A DNA stretch of 21,889 nucleotides. It comes from a virus. Below, piece after piece: positions 14,272 through 21,456 of this stretch. Position 1 is the first letter of the stretch. Each line of letters opens with the position of its first letter. The stretch covers positions 1 through 21,889 of the IMG/VR virus record IMGVR_UViG_3300028377_000063. One strand, written 5' to 3'. The notes beneath the pieces are model-generated. The model was not told the origin of the DNA, searched no databases, and worked only from the letters and a program-made list of their open reading frames with translations. A program made the translations under genes and the position numbers.

Positions 14272-15572
14272 TAGAATAACCCCCTTACTGCACTACTAGC
14301 ATTGGTTACGGCTTCACCCACAGATGATTTAACATTACTGAACGCTTTACCGATAGACCCATTTGCAAACCCATCTTGAGCATTCTTTGCAATCCCAGAA
14401 CGATTATTTGAACGCTCTTTATTGATTGAAATATATGATATTTCATTCCCATTTGTTGTAATATTTGCATCTTTATATGTTTGCTCAACTGATACAAAGT
14501 CTTTTGATGTTGTATCACCACCAAATGTAACCGAAATATTCCTATCTGGATTAACCATAGCGTTCATAAAGTTTTTACTCTCTTGGAATACATCTTGAAT
14601 ATCAATGGTTACTTTGTATGCATCAGGAACAATGGTTCTAAATTTGGAGTTACCAATAGAGCCAGATAAATCTAAGTCCATGATACGTGTTGCACCAACA
14701 AAGTCAACCTTTAAACCCCTAATCCAACTAACTGGAGATTTTCTAACTCCAGGTATTTCAATTTCATACAATGGTGGTGGGTCAAATGTTGTTTTTGTTC
14801 TTCTATTAGGTAGATTATTATAGATAAGTAAGAAACATAGTTCCCAATTTTTAATAATATCCTCAATAGTTGTTGTATTGAATAAATTAAATGTGAGGCT
14901 ATATGATGGGCCACTATCGCCAAATTTATATTGTTTAGCGCGTTCAATATATGTTCCAACATTAGCTTTCATATTTAAATCCATGCCAGTTGCTTGATTG
15001 GCTGTTTCAAAAAACGACATAACTTTATTTAAATCTTCACCAAATCCAGCAATACCTTCACCAACTGCGGCTAATCCTTTACTTATACCCCCGCCACCTT
15101 CAGGTGTTCCCCAGTTTGAACCAACATTATGATTTTGTTTATCAAAATATGGGAAAATAAATTCCCAACCAGTATCGTCCAACGCATATAATCCAGCATA
15201 TGGGGATTCTTTGTCTTTTGGTTTTGAATTCAATGCCGCAATAGCATCGGACTTCTGTTTCGTCGATAATGTGCTATTATTAATAGAATTTATAGCACTT
15301 TTCTTTAGTGCATCTCCAACCGTATCTGTGATTTCCCCACCCGCTTGATATACTGCCGTGATATTATACAACAACTGTTGTAACATAACATCGTTAGTAA
15401 CTTTACGTTCAACCATGTAGATATACGGAACATCCTTTCTAGATGACTTTGGTGAAAGTGTCCATGAATGATCTAATACAACATTCACAACCCCATTGTG
15501 AGTGTCGGGAACTGCCATATCTGCACCACTATTTGTTTCTGTTGTATCTTCTTCTAATTTAAATAATGCCAT
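14271..15572 (-). CDS. Baseplate tail-tube cap protein, gp48-like, 433 aa
   Basis: Gp48 caps the baseplate and, with gp54, starts tube polymerisation. T4 gp48 is 364 residues; this one is 433. The second half shows the tube-like domain: YSLTFNLFNTTTIEDIIKNW (223-242), which parallels the T4 'F-T-W-D-L-x-P-R-S-T-E-D' strand and helix; SPVSWIRGLKVDFVGATRIMD (279-299); and VPDAYKVTIDIQDVFQES (315-332), which parallels the final 'L-P-S-T-F-T-L-E-I-T-M-R-E' strand. The N-terminal 60 residues have a VPYIYMVERKV strand. Residues 155-180 are Gly-rich. It starts 5 bases after the tape-measure stop and ends in a TAATG overlap with gp53, matching the T4 neighbourhood of genes 29 and 48. It has no promoter of its own, apart from a weak internal candidate in the upstream gene. 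Confidence 0.66.
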   Translation of the reverse strand: MALFKLEEDTTETNSGADMAVPDTHNGVVNVVLDHSWTLSPKSSRKDVPYIYMVERKVTNDVMLQQLLYNITAVYQAGGEITDTVGDALKKSAINSINNSTLSTKQKSDAIAALNSKPKDKESPYAGLYALDDTGWEFIFPYFDKQNHNVGSNWGTPEGGGGISKGLAAVGEGIAGFGEDLNKVMSFFETANQATGMDLNMKANVGTYIERAKQYKFGDSGPSYSLTFNLFNTTTIEDIIKNWELCFLLIYNNLPNRRTKTTFDPPPLYEIEIPGVRKSPVSWIRGLKVDFVGATRIMDLDLSGSIGNSKFRTIVPDAYKVTIDIQDVFQESKNFMNAMVNPDRNISVTFGGDTTSKDFVSVEQTYKDANITTNGNEISYISINKERSNNRSGIAKNAQDGFANGSIGKAFSNVKSSVGEAVTNASSAVRGLF

Positions 15573-15577
15573 AATGA

Positions 15578-17251
15578 TTAATTTCCAAATGCTGGTCTAA
15601 GTGGGGTATATTCCCTACCATTTCTTTTAACGGCGGAAGATCCACCTGATGTTGCACCAAAGTTATTTATGTTTGTATTTGAACTACTTTGTGTTGATAT
15701 ACCCACACTACCCCCCGATTCATTCATTTTTTTAAGCTCGTCTACTATAGACTGGTCATTTATACGTTGTTGACGTAACTCCATCATTTCTAGCTCAAGT
15801 TTTTTGGCCTTATCTCCCCTCCGACCACGCCATCCATCATCCCCTTCAGATAATAATTGGACTTGTTTTTCGTATTTAGATGTCACTTTAGCGAGTTCGA
15901 TATTAGTATTATCTAAATCCTCTTCTGCATCTACCATTGCCCCTTTTTTATATGATGATAATCCCATCATATCCAACCCTTTGCCAATTAACCCATCTGG
16001 CATACCTCTAATAGAATATAATCTATCAACAATCCATTGTATCATCCCTTGTATCATCGCTGATATAGTATCTGATATAGTTGTATATATAGATTTTATA
16101 CCATCTTTAAGTTTCCCAGACATTGTTTGATCTCCATTTTCATCAACGTCGCCAGTTGTATCACCAACGATAAGGTCATATACTAAGCCCATTCCAGGTA
16201 TTAAAGCAAATCCCGCCCCCATTAATGATTTAAACCCCTCCTTTACGTCACCCCCAACAAAATGGGCAAGTGCTTCACCTAACCGAGTCACAGTCCCAAT
16301 AATAGGCAAATTTCTTGCATTATCTTTTATCCATTTAGACACACCATCTACAGCACCGCTAAGACCACCACCTTTTGCACGATTGGTATCAATAGTTGCG
16401 CTCATAACATCCAATGCTATGGCGATAGCTGTCCCAACACCTGGAACCATTGTGGCTACAGCCGATCCCATAGCCATTAATCCCTGAATAATTTGCCCAT
16501 TTTTAAAACGAATAAATGCATCCCCAAGAGATATAATAGACCCAATAATCGGAATTCGTTTTAAAAAACCCCTCCCAAGAACTTTCAACAATCCCTTCCT
16601 TCCCCCAACTCCAAACGCCTTTGCTACAGAAGATGTTCCCGTTCCGAACATTTTCATAATAATCCCACCCTTCCCGAAAATTTTAGCTGATAAATTTCTA
16701 AGGAGTCCACCCTTTGTAGCAAATAATTTACCAAAAAATCCATTAAACAATGTCGAAAATGATTTTGCTAAAATTGTAAATACGCCTTGAAATGGATCAC
16801 CTGATATCATTTTAGATAATGACCCCAACAATGTGCCACCAATTGCCACCAATGGTATCGCAAATTTAATTATTTTTTCTAATAGACTACTAGTGTTTTC
16901 ATCTTTTGTTTCATCTACGGATTTACTCTTCTTACCCGAGCCAAAATTCAATTTTCGCAATAGGTCATTGTCAATATCAATAATTTTTACTTCAAGAAGT
17001 TGTTTGGTTCTACTTTGGGATTGCGCGTTAGCATCCGACTTAACCTTCTGCATAAAAATTTGATCAATAAAACTACTTTTTATATTTGGAACCTTTTGCT
17101 TATCAAGTAAAAGCCTAGTGGATTCGGCAATGACATCCCTATTTTCTTCTAAAGCTTTTTCAAACGCAGCACGTTCCGCTTGAAGTGCATCAGGCACATT
17201 TGGGCGATATGTATTACTCTTGGGCTTTTCAGCTTTTTTATCCTTTGCCAT
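15578..17251 (-). CDS. Tail tape-measure protein, gp29-like, 557 aa
   Basis: It fills the tube lumen and sets tail length; T4 gp29 is 590 residues, so a tail of roughly T4 length is expected. The first 120 residues are charged and helical. Hydrophobic stretches follow at about 126-149, 232-282 and 314-363. The last two are an internal duplication: IPIIGSIISLGDAF...PGVG and LPIIGTVTRLGEAL...PGMG share the same order of P-I-I-G, L-G-(D/E)-A, G and P-G-x-G elements. Residues about 440-510 are a coiled-coil-like helix (SKYEKQVQLL, ELEMMELRQQ), and the Ser/Asn-rich end is flexible. It lies immediately before the gp48-like gene, as in T4. It has a late promoter 6 bases before the ATG. Confidence 0.8.
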   Translation of the reverse strand: MAKDKKAEKPKSNTYRPNVPDALQAERAAFEKALEENRDVIAESTRLLLDKQKVPNIKSSFIDQIFMQKVKSDANAQSQSRTKQLLEVKIIDIDNDLLRKLNFGSGKKSKSVDETKDENTSSLLEKIIKFAIPLVAIGGTLLGSLSKMISGDPFQGVFTILAKSFSTLFNGFFGKLFATKGGLLRNLSAKIFGKGGIIMKMFGTGTSSVAKAFGVGGRKGLLKVLGRGFLKRIPIIGSIISLGDAFIRFKNGQIIQGLMAMGSAVATMVPGVGTAIAIALDVMSATIDTNRAKGGGLSGAVDGVSKWIKDNARNLPIIGTVTRLGEALAHFVGGDVKEGFKSLMGAGFALIPGMGLVYDLIVGDTTGDVDENGDQTMSGKLKDGIKSIYTTISDTISAMIQGMIQWIVDRLYSIRGMPDGLIGKGLDMMGLSSYKKGAMVDAEEDLDNTNIELAKVTSKYEKQVQLLSEGDDGWRGRRGDKAKKLELEMMELRQQRINDQSIVDELKKMNESGGSVGISTQSSSNTNINNFGATSGGSSAVKRNGREYTPLRPAFGN

Positions 17252-17257
17252 ATTAAT

Positions 17258-17265
17258 TATTTATG
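17258..17265 (-). promoter_or_regulatory. T4-type late promoter (CATAAATA)
   Basis: The minus-strand CATAAATA is followed by ATTAAT and the ATG of the tape-measure gene at 17251, a spacing of 6 bases. Confidence 0.7.
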
Positions 17266-17276
17266 GCTAGATGCTA

Positions 17277-18026
17277 TTAATTAAAAAGTTCTGAAGTCAC
17301 TTGAATATCTGTATCTTCATCAATTTTATACATAGGTTCATGCAATTTCTTTAAGTCTTCAATATATGTTTGAAGCTTAATCAATGCCTCTTCGCCAATA
17401 TTATCTGTAATATCCATTTTATTTTGGAGCGTTTGTTGAGCAAATGACATTGTGTGTTCTGATGATGTAAGACGCATAATAGAGATATATTTACATAATT
17501 CGATAATATATAAATCAGAAATCATCTCACGCACAACATCATCATCACTTGGGGCAATCGCATAATTCTTTGAGTTAGAATATTCTGAATACAGTTTCTT
17601 TTCATCCTTAATGTTTGGAACAGTATATTCAATAATAAGATTATCGGAGGTATCACTCTTTGGTGTGAAGTCCTCCCTGATTTCCCTAATACCCTCAATC
17701 ACATGTGCGAAATCTTTTCCCTTATATAGTTTAGATACGAAGTGATAACGCATTTGAATTAAAATTGCATCCTTATCAAAAGTGGTTAGATTATCAACAA
17801 TGGCTGGCTCAGAACATAATTCTTTGATTAAATCATACACCCTCTGGTTAAAGATAGCATTGAAGATGGGATTATCTAAAGCGGATTGAATTATCAACCT
17901 CTTATGTTTTGCTGTAAGGGTAGAGAAATCTACTTCTCGTTCCAAAGATGGAATATAAATAGACTTAGAAAGAGAATTTACGTTATACTCTTTTAATGAA
18001 TTGATGAAATCGGATGTTTGGCTCAT
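17277..18026 (-). CDS. Baseplate hub assembly protein, gp26/gp51-like, 249 aa
   Basis: The N terminus has a short strand pair and helix, SIYIPSLEREVDFSTLTAKH followed by KRLIIQSALDNPIFNAIFN (about residues 22-60). This is the 'L-P-S-x-x-(K/R)-E-(V/I)-x-F-x-x-L-T-x-K-x-x-K' opening that I associate with the T4 baseplate hub family (gp26 and its relatives). The next segment, LTTFDKDAILIQMRYHF (about 80-96), also fits. A long acidic helical C-terminal part follows. T4 gp51, the hub-assembly chaperone, is also 249 residues, but equal length is not proof. It is flanked by a second protein with the same opening (18057-18905) and by the tape measure. Whether it stays in the virion or acts only in assembly cannot be told from sequence. 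Confidence 0.6.
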   Translation of the reverse strand: MSQTSDFINSLKEYNVNSLSKSIYIPSLEREVDFSTLTAKHKRLIIQSALDNPIFNAIFNQRVYDLIKELCSEPAIVDNLTTFDKDAILIQMRYHFVSKLYKGKDFAHVIEGIREIREDFTPKSDTSDNLIIEYTVPNIKDEKKLYSEYSNSKNYAIAPSDDDVVREMISDLYIIELCKYISIMRLTSSEHTMSFAQQTLQNKMDITDNIGEEALIKLQTYIEDLKKLHEPMYKIDEDTDIQVTSELFN

Positions 18027-18032
18027 ATATAT

Positions 18033-18040
18033 TATTTATT
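18033..18040 (-). promoter_or_regulatory. T4-type late promoter (AATAAATA)
   Basis: The minus-strand AATAAATA is followed by ATATAT and the ATG at 18026, a spacing of 6 bases. A TTGACA lies further upstream (18060-18055), but its best -10 match would start transcription inside the coding region. Confidence 0.63.
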
Positions 18041-18056
18041 TGTCATTATTGATTTG

Positions 18057-18905
18057 TCAACTTTTTGGCGTGGAAAGGTTAAAACCGTTCGGCCCATTAC
18101 TACTACCCCCACCTTCGGCCTCATCTTGCCTTTCTTGTTCTTCATTGAATAATTGGGTATATAGCACAAATTCTGGCATTGTAATACACTTATGTTCTTC
18201 AAATGAAATACCTATTTTTATTTTTAAATCGTATAGATTTTTATATAATGACATTAAATCGTCCTTCAAAAATATTTTTATCATATCATATATGTAATTG
18301 TCTTCTAATGAAAAATTTATATTTTTCCATTGGTTATCCTTGGTATATAAAGTAAATAGGATTATGGATGCATAATCTTTCTCAATACTATCCATCACAT
18401 CGTCTATCTGACTTTCAACATATAGTGGGATATATTCTTTCATGTCACTTGTATACGGGATCTTCTTCCCATGATCCCCAATAAAATATTTAATACAATT
18501 GTCCCTATCAAGCGCATCAATAACTACTTTATCAGCAATGAAATCCTCAACTTCGATAATATATTCGTCGCTGATTGATTGATATTTTGAATAAACTTTA
18601 TTGATTATATCAATCAAGTTAATTTTTATTTTACCTTCAACACCATCTTTCCAAGATGTAAATGTGCGTTCATCGGATACACTATATGACCTTATTGATA
18701 GTAATATGATAAATATGTCGATAAGATTTAAGTGAGGTAATTCTTCAATACATAATTCATCTATAAGGATTTTAGTATAATCTTTGAATAAATTTATATC
18801 ACTTTCCACACAAACCTTTTGGAGATTTTTATAATCATCAACAGTTAATTCTCTAAATTTTAGAGTTTTATTTTCTGTTAATTTAACTTTATAAAAGTAG
18901 TTCAT
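18057..18905 (-). CDS. Baseplate hub subunit, gp26-like, 282 aa
   Basis: The opening YKVKLTENKTLKFRELTVDD followed by YKNLQKVCVESDINLF (about residues 5-40) matches the beta-strand, 'F-R-x-(L/F)-T-V-x-(D/E)' and helix arrangement of the T4 gp26 baseplate-hub family. A 'LIDIFIILLSIRSYSVSDERTF' stretch (split here as LIDIFIILLS and IRSYSVSDERTF) parallels the 'D-x-x-x-L-x-x-x-I-R' part. The remainder is acidic and Ile/Tyr-rich, and the C-terminal 25 residues are Gly/Ser/Glu-rich and probably disordered. The start codon is part of a TAATG overlap with the gp54-like gene, so expression should be coupled to it. T4 gp26 is 208 residues; this is longer. Together with the 249-residue neighbour it may form a heteromeric hub-assembly pair. 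Confidence 0.6.
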   Translation of the reverse strand: MNYFYKVKLTENKTLKFRELTVDDYKNLQKVCVESDINLFKDYTKILIDELCIEELPHLNLIDIFIILLSIRSYSVSDERTFTSWKDGVEGKIKINLIDIINKVYSKYQSISDEYIIEVEDFIADKVVIDALDRDNCIKYFIGDHGKKIPYTSDMKEYIPLYVESQIDDVMDSIEKDYASIILFTLYTKDNQWKNINFSLEDNYIYDMIKIFLKDDLMSLYKNLYDLKIKIGISFEEHKCITMPEFVLYTQLFNEEQERQDEAEGGGSSNGPNGFNLSTPKS

Positions 18906-19750
18906 TAGAATATATTTTTAATTTTGTTGATACTTTCATCTAAAATAACTGTATTTAGAATTTCTTTTACACCACCATTTGAGAACTTATCAATAAGGTC
19001 AAATACTGGAATATATGTTGTATTATACAAATCATATTTATTGTATGCAAACTCGATCCCAGTCCTTCTTTCAACTTCGCCATTTGAATAGTCATATGTT
19101 GCTGATGTGATACCTACAGGGCATACATCATAAAAATTCCATATTTTTCTCGCAATAGGTGCAAGATTTTGGCTAGTAAATCCATATTGAATGACTGTAA
19201 TATTAGTCTTAATACTTTCGGCTTTCGGCCTTGCTACAAGCCCCTTGTGCTCAGATAGAATTGTCCACGGTCTTAATATACCATCAACAAATGATAAATA
19301 TGTCTCTAAGAAGTCTAATATGAGGGGTTGTGCTGGTTCTCTACCTTGTGCTACTGGGCCACCTAGAAAACCCCGTATAGGCGGAGTGTATCCAATTATG
19401 TTACGTTCCTTGGGTAGTCTTACACCTTGGGCGAATACACAACCAATTGTTTTTTGTAAGGCATAATTTGTTAATGCTTTCTTAGGGATGTTCCACCCTT
19501 TCTTGTCACCAGATGTATATTCTAAACCCTGAAGAACTTCCGTTTGGAGTGTTTTTGGAAAATCTTCAAATAATATAATCCATTGTGACGCATTAGATGG
19601 TGCAGATATCCACGATTCCATCTGTTGCAAAAAATAGGAACGTGGGCTAATTGTAACCAAAGATGGTATATTGCCTAGAATAGTTTGGCCTATATCTGGA
19701 GACTGTAAACCACCTTTTTTTAAAACTGTTATTGGGTTATTCAAACTCAT
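18905..19750 (-). CDS. Baseplate tail-tube initiator, gp54-like, 281 aa
   Basis: Gp54 sits on gp48 and is the platform from which gp19 tube rings polymerise; T4 gp54 is 320 residues. The core parallels T4 gp54 in order: FAQGVRLPKERNI (106-118), like the T4 'Y-S-V-K-M-P-E-N-R' strand; GREPAQPLILDFLETYLSFV (136-155), like 'G-R-E-L-D-P-L-V-I-S-F-R-M-D'; and WNFYDVCPVGITSATYDYSN (204-223) then FAYNKYDLYN, like 'F-T-G-C-I-P-I-S-V-S-A-P-E-L-S-Y-D' and the final strand. In T4, genes 48 and 54 adjoin; here they are separated by the two hub proteins and the tape measure. It has a late promoter 10 bases upstream and a TAATG junction to the next gene. Confidence 0.66.
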   Translation of the reverse strand: MSLNNPITVLKKGGLQSPDIGQTILGNIPSLVTISPRSYFLQQMESWISAPSNASQWIILFEDFPKTLQTEVLQGLEYTSGDKKGWNIPKKALTNYALQKTIGCVFAQGVRLPKERNIIGYTPPIRGFLGGPVAQGREPAQPLILDFLETYLSFVDGILRPWTILSEHKGLVARPKAESIKTNITVIQYGFTSQNLAPIARKIWNFYDVCPVGITSATYDYSNGEVERRTGIEFAYNKYDLYNTTYIPVFDLIDKFSNGGVKEILNTVILDESINKIKNIF

Positions 19751-19759
19751 ATGTTATGA

Positions 19760-20428
19760 TTATTTATTCCAATTTTTTGCTGTCCTCACCCATACCGCAG
19801 CAGACAAGGATGCTGCAAGGTTGTCATCATTTAAAATTAATTCCGCAACTTTATTCTGCGTGTGTATATCATTTACTTTCAACGATTTTAAGTATTTTGC
19901 GACACTACCAAATTGTTTATCAAATTTTTTACCAAAGAATTGTTGACTATTAATAAATAAATCTACGGCAGTCTTAGGCTCAACTTGCCAATATCCTCTG
20001 GCTGGCCCACCACCAGTTTGAACCCTAGTTCTATATTGTGATTCGATTTGTCCTGTATAGGACAATAAATCTTTTAAAATATTTGACTGAACTCCATTAT
20101 CTCCATCAAAAATATATGCAGCTATGTCAATTGCTTGCCATGCAGATTTAGGAACATTAACGCCAGCCTCTAATCGCGCCAATGCTTTTTGCTCAGTTGT
20201 TGCATTATCATCCGTTTGATAATATTTACTCCAAATATCGATAACATATGATACATCGTTCAATACCCACGATGACGACTGTTCACGTTGATTAGAATCA
20301 CCTGCAACTGCTACATTTGGCGCACCCATAATAGATGCAGCACCCATTGCAACACCAGCAGCTATTTTACCAAGTTTGCTTTCGGTATATAAACTATATA
20401 TGTTATCATTTTCTACTGCATCGATCAT
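19760..20428 (-). CDS. Lysozyme/transglycosylase-like structural protein, 222 aa
   Basis: Residues about 118-160 resemble a lysozyme-fold hydrolase: LLSYTGQIESQYRTRVQTGG (121-140), then ARGYWQVEPKTAVDLF (143-158). E129 in the I-E-S motif is in the place of the catalytic Glu of lytic transglycosylases, and the 'R-G-x-W-Q-(V/I)-E-P-x-T-A' segment is common in phage muralytic proteins. Residues 21-42 are Ala/Gly-rich and hydrophobic and end in AVAGD, like a signal peptide cleavage site, but they are preceded by 20 polar residues, so this may instead be a virion-embedded segment. It lies between tail tube and tube initiator, which suggests a tail-associated cell-wall hydrolase rather than a holin-partnered endolysin. 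It has a late promoter 5 bases before the ATG. Confidence 0.6.
   Translation of the reverse strand: MIDAVENDNIYSLYTESKLGKIAAGVAMGAASIMGAPNVAVAGDSNQREQSSSWVLNDVSYVIDIWSKYYQTDDNATTEQKALARLEAGVNVPKSAWQAIDIAAYIFDGDNGVQSNILKDLLSYTGQIESQYRTRVQTGGGPARGYWQVEPKTAVDLFINSQQFFGKKFDKQFGSVAKYLKSLKVNDIHTQNKVAELILNDDNLAASLSAAVWVRTAKNWNK
19761..19768 (-). promoter_or_regulatory. T4-type late promoter (AATAAATA) inside the end of the upstream gene
   Basis: The minus-strand AATAAATA is followed by ATCATAACAT and the ATG at 19750, a spacing of 10 bases. The octamer covers the last codons of the lysozyme-like gene and part of its TAA stop. Confidence 0.63.
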
Positions 20429-20433
20429 ATAAA

Positions 20434-20441
20434 TATTTATA
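20434..20441 (-). promoter_or_regulatory. T4-type late promoter (TATAAATA) fused to a terminator
   Basis: An exact TATAAATA on the minus strand is followed by TTTAT and the ATG at 20428. Its first T (20441) is the last base of the T-run of the upstream terminator. Confidence 0.75.
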
Positions 20442-20468
20442 AAAAAGCCCAGAATAACAATTCTGGGC
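20441..20468 (-). terminator. Rho-independent terminator of the gp19 gene
   Basis: On the minus strand a 9-bp perfect stem GCCCAGAAT / ATTCTGGGC (20468-20447) with a TGTT loop is followed by six T (20446-20441). It lies 23 bases after the gp19 stop and would free the abundant tube message from downstream genes. The opposite strand has CTTTTA after the stem and could terminate weakly. Confidence 0.9.
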
Positions 20469-20491
20469 CTTTTATCAAGATTATTGTTTAA

Positions 20492-21040
20492 TTAAATATC
20501 TGATTCTTGCGTAAAATGAAATGAAAACGTTACAGTAAATTCCTGAATCGTCCCTGAATCTTCTATAGTATATTCTAATTCACCAACTTTTTTACATACC
20601 ACACCGACAAGAGATACCTTTTTAATTGGATTTAATTCATTATCAATAAGGACCAAATCAATAACAGCAGATGCCTTTGGGGTGAAATAATTACCTGATG
20701 ATGATTCATCATCGAATACCTCTCTACGCCATCCATCAAGTTTTTCCCAAAGTTGGAATCTCTGATCGGCAAAAAAAGTAAGTGTATATGACTCGCTACC
20801 CGAATATTCTACATTACCTGGGATATTAAAACCTAATCCCATAAATTTGGCTTGACTAGTGGTAACACCAGCAGTTGGCAACTTCGCGGCTTTAACATAT
20901 ACAAGGTCATCTGGCGTAAAAGATACTGACAACCCCGCACCTGAGTTAATTGCTAAAACGCGAATTTGATTCTTACGAGCAAAATCACGTTCCATGGCGA
21001 CTTTATAAAAGTCTCTAATTGTTGATATTCCGTTTGGCAT
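20492..21040 (-). CDS. gp19: Tail tube protein, gp19-like, 182 aa
   Basis: This is the major subunit of the inner tail tube; hexameric rings stack on gp54 around the tape measure. T4 gp19 is 163 residues. Seen: an N-terminal helix RDFYKVAMERDFARKNQIRV (9-28), with the 'D-F-A-R-K-N-x-F/I-x-V' start common in marine T4-like gp19; FMGLGFNIPGNVEY (66-79); SYTLTFFADQRFQLWEKLDG (84-103), the tube-fold strand and helix; and a last strand FTVTFSFHF. It is a stand-alone transcription unit with a late promoter 23 bases upstream and a strong terminator downstream, consistent with high-level production. No Shine-Dalgarno sequence is visible in the leader. Confidence 0.8.
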   Translation of the reverse strand: MPNGISTIRDFYKVAMERDFARKNQIRVLAINSGAGLSVSFTPDDLVYVKAAKLPTAGVTTSQAKFMGLGFNIPGNVEYSGSESYTLTFFADQRFQLWEKLDGWRREVFDDESSSGNYFTPKASAVIDLVLIDNELNPIKKVSLVGVVCKKVGELEYTIEDSGTIQEFTVTFSFHFTQESDI

Positions 21041-21063
21041 AGTTTAAATGAGTTTGTTTTAAT

Positions 21064-21071
21064 TATTTATG
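21064..21071 (-). promoter_or_regulatory. T4-type late promoter (CATAAATA) for gp19
   Basis: The minus-strand CATAAATA is followed by ATTAAAAC and lies 23 bases before the gp19 ATG at 21040. This is the longest leader of the set (about 17 bases), and it is A-rich. Confidence 0.68.
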
Positions 21072-21144
21072 AAAATAAGCACAATTATGGAATTTTATTA
21101 AATTGTTAAATTTATTCCATATGTTAACTAAAAATATATGTAAT

Positions 21145-21405
21145 TTATCCATATACTACAATTGCATCTCCATCATAAACAACATCGTTACCGTAATATA
21201 CAGCATTAGCTGGAACTGATTCCCCTTCGCTATGTGGTGAAAATTTATATCTTTTTTGACCAATATATTTATTCACATTATATGACGATTTAATTTCTGC
21301 TCTCTGTGAAATTTCTGATCTATTATTTGAACGAACTCTATTTCTAAATTTATCATTCACAATAGATTGAATATTCTGTGAAGTTGTTTTAAATGCATTT
21401 CTCAT
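21145..21405 (-). CDS. Hypothetical basic protein, 86 aa
   Basis: Not recognised. The first 60 residues are rich in Arg, Lys, Asn and Ser (for example KFRNRVRSNNRSEISQRAEI) and could bind nucleic acid or be disordered. The last 25 residues are acidic and Gly/Tyr/Val-rich with repeated DVVYDGD-like strands. A late promoter lies 8 bases before the ATG at 21405. It lies just upstream of the gp19 unit, in an otherwise structural region, so a small virion or assembly protein is possible but unproven. No terminator is evident before the gp19 promoter. Confidence 0.65.
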   Translation of the reverse strand: MRNAFKTTSQNIQSIVNDKFRNRVRSNNRSEISQRAEIKSSYNVNKYIGQKRYKFSPHSEGESVPANAVYYGNDVVYDGDAIVVYG

Positions 21406-21413
21406 ATATTAAT

Positions 21414-21421
21414 TATTTATA
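21414..21421 (-). promoter_or_regulatory. T4-type late promoter (TATAAATA)
   Basis: An exact TATAAATA on the minus strand is followed by ATTAATAT and the ATG at 21405, a spacing of 8 bases. Confidence 0.73.
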
Positions 21422-21456
21422 ATTTCCGCCGTTTTCAAATACCATATTACCAACAG

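Noticed and set aside
14306-14962. Extra open frames on both strands within the gp48-like gene
   Set aside because: They overlap a well-supported long gene, have no initiation signals, and their translations are low-complexity.
15664-15671. CATAAATA on the minus strand inside the tape-measure gene, 91 bases before the gp48-like start
   Set aside because: It is encoded by ordinary codons, lacks the ATT that usually follows, and lies much further from an ATG than any accepted site; chance is likely in AT-rich DNA.
18031-18060. TTGACA with AATAAT at 18-base spacing before the 249-residue gene
   Set aside because: The predicted transcription start would fall inside the coding sequence, and the TTGACA contains the stop codon of the preceding gene; the late octamer explains the region better.
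21087-21120. Inverted repeat ATGGAAT / ATTCCAT between the 86-residue gene and gp19
   Set aside because: The 7-bp, AT-rich arms have a 20-base loop and no T-run; too weak to call a terminator.
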